This document shows, piece by piece, positions 46,982-57,649 of a stretch of DNA of 64,000 nucleotides. Every line of letters begins with the position of its first letter. The stretch's first letter is position 1. The translations under genes were made by a program, and so were the position numbers. Source of the DNA: Hydnum rufescens UP504 (lineage: Eukaryota > Basidiomycota > Agaricomycetes > Cantharellales > Hydnaceae); the NCBI GenBank assembly GCA_014904985.1, contig MU128937.1, positions 1 through 64,000 of the forward strand, read 5' to 3'. Under the pieces are notes generated by a model. That model was not told the DNA's origin, searched no databases, and saw only the letters and a list, made by a program, of their open reading frames with translations.

Positions 46982-49900
46982 ATGGCTGAAGTCTCCTCGG
47001 AATCGTCTTCACCCACTCTTTCGTTGACGTTGCTTGGCTCCGGCCAAGAAGTTGGGCGTTCATGCTGTGTTCTCAAATACAGAGGCAAGACTCTTGTGTG
47101 CGATTGTGGCATCCATCCAGCGTACTCTGGGATGGCCTCGTTACCATTCATTGACGAGCTCGATTGGAGTACAGTTGATGCTATCTTAATAACACAGTAA
47201 GTAGTGGATGGTTTTTTGACGAATTCGGGCATTAACCCAGAGCCATAGTTTCCATCTTGATCATGCTGCGGCACTAACTTATGTGACAGAAAAGGTTGGT
47301 CCGGGATCTGCGTTGGTTGAGATCTGGCTGATACCCTTCGCCAGACCAATTTTCGAGACGGACCAGGGAAAGTTTATATGACTCACCCCACAAAAGCTGT
47401 CTACAAGTATATGATGCAGGATTTCGTAAAAATGAGGTTTTCTCAGCGTTCCCTTCTGATATCTGAGCAAAGTATTGATATCTCCGGCAATAGTAATTCC
47501 GACGAAACTTTATTTACTCCACTTGAACTCTCCATGTCTCTGAATTCCATCATCCCCATCTCCACTCACCAGCAAATCACGCCTTGTCCCGGTCTCTCTT
47601 TTACACCTTACCACGCAGGACACGTTCTAGGCGCGTGTATGTATCTCATCGACATCGCTGGGCTCAAGATTCTGTATACCGGCGATTACAGTCGAGAAGA
47701 AGACCGGCACCTCGTCAAGGCGGAACTCCCTCCGGTCCGTCCTGATGTCCTTATCATCGAAAGCACCTATGGTGTGCAAAGTCTAGAGGGTCGCGAGGAA
47801 AAGGAGTCTCGTTTCATGTCGCTTGTTCACACCATTATCAACCGTGGCGGGCATGTCCTCCTTCCCACATTTGCATTGGGACGTGCACAGGAACTCCTAT
47901 TGATCCTGGACGAGTACTGGTCAAAGCACCCCGAACTCCACAATGTGCCGATATATTACGCCTCAAGTTTGGCACGAAAGTGCATGGCTGTGTATCAGAC
48001 GTACATCCACACTATGAATGCCAATATCCGCGGCAGGTTCGCCCGCCGGGACAATCCTTTTGTCTTCAAGTTGCGTGTGAATCCTTAAGAATCACCTTGC
48101 TTGCCTTTCCGTCAAATGAGGAGCCACATCTCATGATGCGCCGATATGAATATCCCCTTGACAGGTTTGTCTCACATATGCCTCAGTCTCGTAACTGGGA
48201 ACGCAAGATTGCAGAAGGCCCTCCTTGCATTGTCTTGGCCAGCCCGGGCTTCATGCAAACGGGAACAAGCAGACAGTTCTTGGAAATGTGGGCGCCAGAT
48301 CCGCGAAATGGTTTAATAGTCACTGGGTACTCGGTCGAGGGCACGATGGCGCGGGTGGGTACCCCTTCGAACTTGCTGCGTTTTGTTAATTGCTAATCAT
48401 TGGTCCTTTTTCAGGACATCTTGAACGAACCCGAGGAAATCACTAGCGTGCAAGGCCATACGATCCCTCGTCGCTTATCTGTCGATTATATATCCTTCAG
48501 TGCGCATGTCGACTATTCCCAGAATTCTGAATTCATTGAACTGGTCAAAGCCAGACACATTGTACGCTCACAATAATCTGCCCTCATCCACCCCCAATTT
48601 TTCTTAATAACATTCCGCCTTAGGTCCTTGTCCATGGCGAACAAACCGCTATGGGCCGATTGAGAGCGGCTATGCAAGCCCGGTACAAAGAGCGCGATGA
48701 AGATGTCAAGCTACACACTCCTCGAAATCTGGAAGAGCTTCAGCTTAGTTTCCGGGGAGAGCGAGTCGCGAAGGTTGGTCTGCTATGAATATTCTCGTCG
48801 AGAGCGTGCCCAGACCTTTATATATAAACTATTCGACCAATTCTCCATCCAGGCGATCGGTACATTAGCGCGGGAGTCCCCCGTTGCGAATGCCCACCTC
48901 TCGGGTCTTCTAGTTGCGAAAGACTACTCTTATACCCTGCTCGATCCGAGTGACTTGCGAGATTTCACGGGATTGAGTACGAGTGCTGTGATCCAGCGAA
49001 TGGATGTCTACCTCGGAGTTGGTTTCGATCTCGTAAAATGGCATCTAGAAGGTATGTATGGGATGGTTGAAGAAGGAAGAGATGGAGAAGGAAATAGGGT
49101 TTTACGTGTGCGTCTTTCTAGTCTTTTGCCCCAAGCGACAGCGCGCACTCATTTTGCGAATTCGTTCACCTACCACCGCTCCCTGTAGGTGATGGGTGTT
49201 GTTGACGTGAAACACACCTCGTCAGACGAATTGACACTGGAATGGAAGTCAAGTGCAAGCAATGATATGATTGCAGACTCTCTCGTGGCAATCATTGTCG
49301 GCATTGATCGGAGCCCTGCCTCTGTCAAACGTTGGTTCTCTTTAGTCACCACGGTCTATGCGACCTCGTAACTAATGCGACTTGCGCACTTTCGTAAATA
49401 AAAATTAGTGACGGCGTCGGGGCATGATCATTCGCATTCACACAGCGCACCACATCCACACGCGGACGTGTCCGCCGACGCTTCGGAACCAGTCGAGCGC
49501 GCAGCCCTACGAACACAAAAGATTGCTGAATTCCTCGAGGCACATTTCGGAAGCGTGGAGATTGCGGAGACTGAGGCGACGGAGGAGGGAAACATGATGC
49601 TCGAGCCTGCGATAGTCGTGCGGCTGGATGATCTAGAGGCGCGCGTTGGGTTGATCGATCTTGTGCGTTGTGTGCGCGTTTAGGTTGGGCTGATATCAAG
49701 CCCACGCCCACCTCGCGGAAGCATGATAACTGACGATGGTTCTGCTTGCGTTTATTTCCATTCGTGGTCGTGTCTTGTTTTATTTTGTTTTAGGTTGTGC
49801 GGTGCTCAAACGAATCGCTCAAAGGGCGAGTGGAGTCGATCCTGGAGATGGCGATGACGACCGTCGACAGTCTCGCCACGAGTTTCACAGCGGGCCCACA

Positions 49901-50210
49901 GGATGTCGACCCAGCCGTCACGATGATGGTTTCTTCGGGCAAAGATACTCGCTCAGATATAAATGGGAGGGTGTCCGATATGACGCCAGCGGGAGACCCA
50001 CTTGTAATGCCGCAGCAGCATGAGCAGGAGGTCCAAGATGCAAGGACCGATATCCAGGCGACTCAGGCTGATCCCGACCCCGATCCCGTGCCCATCAAGG
50101 ATGGTGATCGTGACGCTGCTGGTGATGAAAACCCAGGAAGTTGGGATGCGAGTGGGTCCGATGCTGATGCTGAGGACGAAGAGGACAGTATGCTGGCTGT
50201 TATTGGGTAG
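46982..50210 (+). CDS. YSH1: CPSF73/YSH1 pre-mRNA 3'-end endonuclease
   Basis: Endonuclease of the cleavage and polyadenylation factor that cuts pre-mRNA before poly(A) addition in the nucleus. It is a metallo-beta-lactamase/beta-CASP protein. The zinc motif 'ITHFHLDHAA' forms across an intron. Then follow 'YTPYHAGHVLGACMYL'-type residues ('PYHAGHVLGAC'), 'KILYTGDYSREEDRHL', 'DVLIIESTYGVQSLE', beta-CASP 'GLIVTGYSVEGTMARDI', 'YISFSAHVDYSQNSEFI' and 'VLVHGEQTAMGRLRAAM'. The C-terminal ~250 residues include a His-rich 'GHDHSHSHSAPHPH' segment and an acidic end. Start ATG 46982 matches family length (~820 residues after removal of about ten short introns). All junctions I checked stay in phase. 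Confidence 0.95.
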
Positions 50211-50495
50211 TATATACTAATGATTTGTTGCTATACGTGCGATACACGATGAAATTTTGGTCTCATCGATAGCTTGAGTCCTTTGGATCCAAGGAATTTT
50301 ACACTACGGAGTACAATGGAAGGGTCTGCGAGGCAAGGGTATCGCAAGAATGATATGTGTGAAGACGAGGCACGGAAATTGAGCAGCCGGAAACATTGCA
50401 AGATGAGTGGAGCTGTGTCGGAAATCAGTAGAATCATGTAGTGTACTGTGGACCAGATGAGAAGGGATGATCAGCGATTACGATATAGAAAGACA

Positions 50496-51697
50496 CTAAG
50501 ATAGCAAAAATAAATTTAAAAAAAAAAAGCGTACAGGCCAGCCGAGAGCCTCCAAAGCCAATCGAGCGGCAACATTCTTCGCAGTCTGCTTGGTGACAGC
50601 CTCGCCAACACCAACCTCTTTGCCATTCACTGCAATCCAACAAGGGAAAAAAAAAAGTTTTGAAATGAAATCCCCCGAAGCGAGGAGGTTAACCATGGTC
50701 AAAAGTCTGATGGCAGACCCAAATAGAGAGGAACTGACACAAGAGATGGGCCCGCCAGATCCTCTCGTGATCGAGGCCCTTGGGTTCGAATTCCCAGACG
50801 ATATTACCCTCGTGGCGCGCTTGCGCCACCTCATTGAATTGGGAAACGAAGCTTTTGGAGACCGGAGGAGGAGATCCGCCCGGAGGGGCAGGAGCAGTAC
50901 TGTACGGCATGATAGGCTGTACTCCAGGCGGCGGGTGGACGCGGAGATCCGCCACAGGGGACTTCAGCGCCCCAAGGGGCGCATCGAGCTCTACTTTGTT
51001 ATAAACGGGAACGGAGACGCTGCTTGATTGGTCTGCGGGCCATGTCGAAGCGGGGAGTGAGTCAAGAAAGGTGGTGACCCATGATTCGAGCGCTGCGGTT
51101 CCCTGATCGAGCGCGATTGCAGCCAGGTAAGCTTGAAATACATCAACGCGAGAGCTATTGGGTTCAAGCAGAATGATCGATTGAGTAATGGAATCATCTG
51201 GACAACGACGATTTCGCGCGGATCGCGCGCATACGTCTGGGATTGAGTGGCGATGGACCCTGCGGAGTGCTGCAGGCGTGACGCAAGATCATACACACTA
51301 GACCACTCTGACAATTTCTCCTTCATCGTGAGGGATATTCGAAGTTCCTGACGGCCAAGAGAAAGAGACCAAGGAGGGGCTGACTTTATTCTTGATATTC
51401 CTTTGGTGGAGACCCTCGCAAAGCAGTACGTACGGTGAGATATCTGGTTTTACTGAGCGGAAACTTGAGAAATAAATATTTGGTGATGGCGCCAGAGAGC
51501 AAGGCGTTCCCGAGGAATGATAGGCGCTCGTTGGTGTTCTGGTACACAGATATACGTCGACAGTTCCAAAACAATGGCATAATACTTACGTCTTCTTCGC
51601 CTTCAATAACACCCACGACGATGGATCGATGGGAGAACACCCTAGCCCTGATAACATCAGATTGGATGCCAGGAAGGGGTGGCATATTGGACGCCAT
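50496..51697 (-). CDS. RNase III-fold / dsRBD protein, catalytic residues altered
   Basis: An RNase III-like domain followed by one double-stranded RNA-binding domain. The N-terminus 'MASNMPPLPGIQSD'..'VFSHRSIV' is the family's HRS motif. The signature reads 'NERLSFLGNALLS' instead of NERLEFLGD, so the Glu and Asp of the catalytic set are Ser and Asn. The second motif 'VDVFQAYLAAIALDQG' has Gln in place of the essential Glu. The dsRBD spans 'VSQFNEVAQARHEGNIVWEF' to 'VTKQTAKNVAARLALEALGW'. Cleavage activity is therefore unlikely; a structural or RNA-binding role, as in mitochondrial ribosomal RNase III-fold proteins, is a reasonable alternative. The 3' end may use one more intron (gtacgc..ttag). 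One internal junction (~51190-51240) is unresolved. Convergent with YSH1. Confidence 0.75.
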
Positions 51698-51997
51698 GAT
51701 TGGAACAGGGAAACTCGATGGTTTGCTTCCGTTGTACTTCGACGCTACAGACAGGGGCGAGGGGTAAGTTTGAGGAATACCGATGTCAATGTGACAGAGT
51801 ATCTCAGTACATTAATTTTCACTTGCGTTCAGCGCTCGACTACTAGTACAAGAATGGACAGCGATAAACAGATTGCAAGGAGGAAAATCAAGATTTCGAG
51901 CATAATAGCGCATGAGAAGCCCGATAACGTATGCACCCACAACAGGCACATCCAAGACAACACAGATGGTAGGGTAACTCACCCCCCCTCGGCGCGT

Positions 51998-53682
51998 TCA
52001 TTCGTGACCCACGTCTGCGACACCCTGTTCGCTGAACCCGGAGTCAGCGATCGAAACGTATGAGTCCTTTGATCTTTGTAGTGTCGTGAGGTTGGCCTCG
52101 GATGGCAATGACGAGGGTGGAGGTGTAGGGGTTGGTTCCAGGGGTTTGCCCTCGATGAACTTTATTCCCTTCCGCATGAGACCCTCAATGCGCCAGCCGC
52201 TTGCCCGTAGCTGGAGCAAAAAACTCCAACCGACCGCGAATATGAGGACTTCGCCGTATTTGAGACCCCATCCTCCGAGCTTGAGCCACGCACGCCACAT
52301 GCTCAGGGCAGCGAGACGCCCGACATATATTGATATTGCCTTCCGGCGGTTGTGGGGCAAGGCATAGATCCACAAGGACGCGATGCTCCCATTGATCACC
52401 CACCTGGAGGGTTTCGAACAAATGGCAAGATCACAATGTTCAGCTTTGTTATATCGGACGAGCTTGTTGGGAAATGGATGATAGATCTCGGCACATACCT
52501 GGATTTAGGTAAGAAATCTCCAGGGAAGAGTCTCTGCAGGACACATATCACTGCCCAGACAGTCTGAACGGATCCAGTCACGTAAAGCGTGCCGCGGACA
52601 GTATACTCTAACCATGACTTGAGGGCTTCAACGGGACTAGGTAGAGCCGGCGTTTGTTCATGAATATGCACTGGGCAAATTGCCGAGGAACATGACTTAC
52701 TCGGAGAGAATGCGTCGTTTGAAACCGAGAACCGTAGTGAGGGCCCCGAACCCGCTGACCCACTTGGCGACGATGGGAGCGCAATCGGCCCATGCTATGA
52801 AATAATTTTTCGTGCATGAAGGTTCGTTTGGATGCAAGGTTTGACAGACAACATATTGGTGGCCGCCAGGAATTGGATTTGGGATTCGCGGATTGAGGGT
52901 GACTTCTAAAAAGTCCCGGATCTCATCGGAATGACGGGAAGGAGGGCAGTAGTGTGGGGAGTGCTGATGTAAGGGCCTTCATGAGTATTGATCAGGCATT
53001 GGAGGAAGAAGAGGAAAGAGGTACATCGCGGATAAGTGCTTCGTAGCTCTTTGGGAATACGCCTTTGACACGATACCAACTCCACAGCATCCATGAGTTG
53101 CCCAAGGCATTAAGGATTGTCACCTAGTGCAGATGTCAGGACCGCATTCAAAAGATAAAAAGGATGGGTCCAAACCGGTGGGAGATAGTCCCTCCAGTCT
53201 TTACTGGTGTCACCTGCGGCAGCTTTTGCTTCTATGGCTTTCGGAGAGGCAGACTTGAGAAAGGTACTCAAAGCGGAGCCAAGGGTATAGAGAGCGAGGT
53301 TGAGGCGGAGCCCGTGTGGGAGGAGCAGACTGACAGGCGAAGAGAGGAAAGCGGTGATCTCTGAAGCATACTCCGAGGTGATGTGTGGTCGGATGGTCTG
53401 ATATACGAGTGGGAGGACTGCAGGGAACGCAGCCAACTTGAGCTTGGAGACAGAGGGTCTTAAGAGGATGGTGAGGAGGACCTTGAGGCGAATGCTGTGA
53501 ACGGGGCCAGAGGGTGTCAATCCCGTGCCAGGGCAAGGACCACGAAAGAGTGGAGCCTACCCAAAGGGAGTTTTGGAATTACCCGCCAATAAACGCAAGA
53601 CACGAGGCAGGGAAATGAGGGCATACGTGATCGCGAAAGGTCGGATACGCTCGAGCACTTGCTGCTGGGGGGTGCGTGTCAT
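51998..53682 (-). CDS. TMEM135-like membrane protein, frames disrupted
   Basis: Fungal relative of TMEM135, a multi-spanning protein of peroxisomal/mitochondrial membranes with two similar halves. Recognisable segments: start 'MTRTPQQQVLERIRPFAITY', 'SIRLKVLLTILLRPS', 'SWYRVKGVFPKSYEALIR' (human has FPKSY-like), 'LHPNEPSCTKNYFIAWADC', 'IASLWIYALPHNRRKAISIY' and 'YGEVLIFAVGWSFLLQL'. The frame is broken in at least two or three places. One base seems missing in CCC 53522-53524 and possibly in CCC 53582-53584, and one extra base lies at 53123-53124, between 'LTSAL' and 'VTILNALGNSW'. Introns otherwise fit. The gene is either an assembly casualty or a recent pseudogene. Function is inferred only from the family. 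Confidence 0.65.
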
Positions 53683-55073
53683 CTGCCGCCCAGAGAGGGA
53701 GACGGGAGTTAGGCGAGATTTCGGTGCTGCGTGGCCATGCCTCCGCGATACAGTAGGTTCCGGCCACTCACATTTCCTGTGAATCCTGCATTCTCACCTT
53801 TTTTGGTTCGGTCACAGGCACTAACCCCGAACTACCCTCAGCCAGCCAAGTTCCCGCGAGCCTACGGGCTCCGTGTCTCCCTCTTCCTACTTCACTAGAT
53901 CGGACTCATCAGACGGTGTGTTCGCTCAGTGTTCGCCCCTAATTTCGGACCTTGACTCAATACCTTCAGAGGTGTTGATTATGAAGTCATTCGATTACAT
54001 AAACAATCGGATAACCAATACCGAGGAACCAGCGCTCCTGCTTAAGACGGTCTGAGGCTGTGCAAGCTGTATGCGCTTCCCAGCCGACCCCAAGGCACTA
54101 GTTTCTGGCGAGTAACATGCAGGGCTAAGTGAATGATTCCCAGCAACGGCAGGGAGGGCGCGCTCAGCACCAACTCGGCGGGTTGGCACTCAGTCCAGTG
54201 CTAGTCACAATACTCTTATGTAATGTGGGGAATCTAGACGTGGAGGAAGGCCCAGACTTTATTATGATTGACTGAGCGGTTTGCGCCTTTGGATGTCTTC
54301 GCCTGACTAGTTGGTTGATTGGTTGTTTGGTTGGAATTCTTTTTTATATACCGCGTAGGCTCCCATACAGGAGCTGAGAGCGGTTCAAATACATGATGAA
54401 TCAGTACTCGAAATTATTCTAAGGTTGTATGGGGTATGGTGAACGGGGTGTCCAAAGGGGTGTGCATTCTGATTATTCTAATATGGTCTACTATAGTGGG
54501 ATTGGGGAGACAGAGCTGTATTTGGGCATACGGAGGGTGAGCATGATAAAATACATACAACTAGCATTACTGTAGATAGGAACATCCTCAGTGTTTCCCG
54601 GGTGCCTGTGATGCAGGATAAATGCACATATTTTCGTCCTCGAGTCTCTATGAACATGTATCTAAGACTGATCATGAAATCGAAGGGGTCAGCAACGCTG
54701 GGGTGCCACCCATGCATGGCGAACTAAAGGGCCACATCGGGCTAGCCCAGGGTCATCCTACCACTGACAAATTAGGGAGACTCCATTGCTGCAACTGAGA
54801 AAGAGACGGACATCCTGTACAGCATACTCATACAATGTATAAACCTGTGAGGACTACGTGTGAAAACCGAGAGGCTAGGACGATGCGAGAAACAAATGGG
54901 ACGTAAAAGGACTCCACACCCAGGTGGAGGATACGTGACATGGGAACATGATTGAATGGAAGGACCCACAACTGTAAAATGGGACTGGACAAGGGATGAT
55001 GGGAAATGAAAGCAATGGAGCCCAAGAAGAGAAAGCCAAGTAGACCGAAGGACTAGCGAGTTCTTGGTTGAAC
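53683..55073. other. 1.4-kb intergenic region, no gene recognised
   Basis: It separates the TMEM135-like start from the 3' end of the minus-strand RRM gene. A T/G-rich 'ggttgattggttgtttggttgg' type stretch occurs near 54310-54335. ORFs here are short and unsupported. The ORF at 54772-55455 is another frame of the RRM gene's low-complexity tail and 3'UTR. Confidence 0.5.
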
Positions 55074-56048
55074 CTAGTAGTTTCCCCCGCCTCCGTAGCC
55101 CGCAGGTGGGTAGGGGCCTCGTTGTGAGTATCCTAGAATTTCCACATTGAGACGTGGCCGCGCGCCCAATACCCAAATAAGGGACGAACCGCCTTGGCCA
55201 TAAGCCGGGCTTGGTTGATAACCAGGCCCGTAACCACCACTTCCTGCACTTGGATACTCTCCGGGTTGATAAATAGGTTGGCCAGTCCCATAACCACTTC
55301 CCCCTGCACCTGGATACTCTCCGGGGGGTGGATAAGCAGGTTGGCCACCGTAGCCCCCGCTCGGTGGGTTCTGTGGGTAGCTTATTCCGCCTACACCTGC
55401 GACAATCAGAATCGGTGCTCTCACTGGAATCAGTCATGCATACCTCCAGCACCACCCCTTGGGCTGGCCAAGTTCACCTGGATATGTGCGCCACAGTTAG
55501 CCTCGCAGGAGGACACCTGGGTCCTGTAGCCCGTCACCTTGATGTGACGACCCTCAAATTCTTGGTCGTTCATGGCCGCAATGGCGGCATCAGCTTCTGC
55601 TTGCGAACCGTACGTAACGAAGCCAAATCCACGAGAGCGCCCTGTGTCCCTGCCATGCACAGAATGGAGATCAACGGAAAGCTATGCGCTGGGACGTCAG
55701 ACACGAGACATGCTTATCACGCATGACGATGTGGTCCACAACCTGACCAAAGTTGGCGAATGCCTGTTCATTGTACTTCGGGTGAGGAAACGGCAATATA
55801 CTCCTTTGACAAACAACTACAGCGCTCAACGTACGGCTCGAAGCGAAGCATCGGTGGTGGTCCAACTCAAATTGCCTATCCGAATGGACGAGTACCAGGA
55901 TAACAAGGTTGGAAGATCGTAACAAAGGCAAAAAATCGAGGTCAGAGACACGGTGCCGGCAGCGGCTAGGAGGCGGGCAGTGGGCCCGAGACCCAACCTG
56001 CGCAGACTCGCACTCGAAAGACTAACCAACGTATACTTTTGTAGCCAT
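55074..56048 (-). CDS. Glycine-rich RRM RNA-binding protein, paralog A
   Basis: Small nuclear/cytoplasmic RNA-binding protein: one RRM plus a Gly/Tyr/Pro/Gln-rich tail. Start 'MATKVYV' (ATG at 56048) is spliced through a long first intron to '[14 protein letters not shown]'. Then come '[15 protein letters not shown]', '[14 protein letters not shown]' (RNP1), '[16 protein letters not shown]' and, after two more introns, repeats of 'PPGEYPGAG' and '[10 protein letters not shown]' type, ending '[13 protein letters not shown]'. RNP2 is 'KVYVGNL', assembled across the first intron. The intron at 55713-55650 has a GC donor (GCATGT). It is head-to-head with paralog B. Low-complexity tails of this type often drive condensate formation; that is family knowledge, not shown here. 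Confidence 0.9.
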
Positions 56049-56386
56049 CTTACGATCAGTATCGGCACAGGTAGTGGTTGGAAGCGGAAGTTGAACTGGT
56101 TGCGGCCTTTTATTGGGTCACTGTCGCCATTTGGGGCTTACTGCCTTGCTGTGCTTGCGGGCGCTTAAGGCTGTCAGGGTCGCCTAGCGCCGATCTAGTG
56201 CCTTCGGCTCTTCCTCCTCCCCTTGTAAAGATAGTTGTTGCTCAGGATCAAACAAAGCGCCACCGGATATGCGGGGTCGCTCACGTTTTTCCCGGGTCCA
56301 GATCCTACCAAGTACTTAAACTGAATCGATCGGTCACCCCTTGCTTCCTCCCACAACAACTGCAAAGGAGAAGCAGAAGAGCGAGT
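56049..56386. promoter_or_regulatory. Bidirectional promoter of the two RRM paralogs
   Basis: 338 bp between the divergent ATGs at 56048 (minus) and 56387 (plus). The plus-side approach to the ATG is A/G-rich ('gcaaaggagaagcagaag'). No TATA box or other named element was recognised. Confidence 0.6.
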
Positions 56387-57288
56387 ATGTCTGCCAAAGT
56401 ATACGTTGGTCCGTTGTTTCTCTGTAACGGGCGAGCGCCGTGCTGGCCATTCCCTGACCATCCTGTGCACATTCCCCTGACTCGTAGGGAATCTCAGCTG
56501 GAATACCACTGATGAAACTCTCCGTGATGTGCGCGCTTCGTGTTTCTTTTCGTCTCCCCTCTCCTTGTGTATATCCTGATATCTTAAAATATATGGCTCA
56601 GCACTTCTCGCAATTTGGCCAAATTCTTGATGTACGTCTTCTGTCTCAGTCCCTGTGTGACCCCACTGTACTCGCTCTCAATACCTGTGAAACTTGTTCT
56701 GTGTCTGGCAGTCGATCGTGATGCGTGATCGTTCGTTTGTTCCCTGGTTCCTCCGCGCCCTGGCTATACTGAGGTCCTGATTTGTAGGCGAGACGGGGCG
56801 TTCCCGGGGCTTTGGATTCGTCACCTATGGTACCCAACAAGAGGCTGATGCTGCTATTGCTGGTATGAATGAACAGGACATGGATGGCCGTCGTGTTAAG
56901 GTATTAACGTTGGATGCCAAAATCTGGCTTCCTATGTAAAATGCTGAATGTGGCGCAGGTTAATCTTGCAAATGCACGAGTTGGGGGCGGCGGTGGAGGT
57001 GGAGCTGGAGGTGAGCGTTATCCGGGCTCATCGAGGGCCCTGCTGAACTCTGGGAATAGGTGGTTACGGAGGAGGAGGTTATGGTGGTGGGGGAGGCGGC
57101 TACCCAGCTGGTGGGGGTTATCCTCCTTCTGGTGGTTATGGTGGTCAACAGGGCTACCAAGGAGGAGGCTATGGCGGCACGTACCATTTCCCAGTACCTC
57201 GGGGTATAACTCACTTCTTCTACGCCTAGGCTATCAGCAAGGTGGATACCAACAACAGGGTGGCTATGGTGGTGGTTCAGGCTATTGA
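56387..57288 (+). CDS. Glycine-rich RRM RNA-binding protein, paralog B
   Basis: Same architecture as paralog A. 'MSAKVYVG' is spliced to 'NLSWNTTDETLRD', then 'HFSQFGQILD', '[20 protein letters not shown]' (RNP1), 'DAAIAGMNEQDMDGRRVK' and 'VNLANARVGGGG'. The tail is rich in GYGGGGY and GYQQGGY repeats, ending 'GGGSGY' with TGA at 57286-57288. Intron positions after 'KVYVG', after the second helix and after 'MRD' match those of paralog A. Very short exons (~19 nt and ~30 nt) lie between 56590 and 56720. Likely roles are mRNA processing or stress response by family analogy. Confidence 0.9.
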
Positions 57289-57649
57289 GTTCCGCGAGGG
57301 ACAGAAAAGTATCTAGCATGGATCCCATTTGGCCACTCATCGTCACCGTCTCTTTCTCTTTCCCTACTCATCTGCCCTTCCGTCATGCCCCGCTTTCTCA
57401 TTCCTGTTCGTGCGTGTTTTAGTCTGCTTGGTCACCGTCTCGGTCGCTCCCCCCATTTGCGTCGATCCATTCTCCTAGCACACACTGTAGCGTTATGATA
57501 TTTCCCCATCTATCCCTCAAATTCCTGTTTCTTACCACGGAATCCTATCTCTTTTCCTTTTTTGTAAATTTGAATCCCGTGAGCGCGGACTTTAAAATTC
57601 AGAAATCAACGCCTCGCGGTTTCCTCGTTGAACTGCTTTTCAACGAAAA
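57289..57649. other. Intergenic region, promoter of the ABC transporter
   Basis: 361 bp. C/T-rich in its first half ('ccgtctctttctctttccc'), consistent with a 3'UTR and then a fungal promoter. No other structure was recognised. Confidence 0.5.

Noticed and set aside
54772..55455. 227-codon minus-strand ORF
   Set aside because: It is another frame of the Gly/Pro-rich RRM tail plus 3'UTR; the RRM frame ending at 55074 is clearly the coding one.
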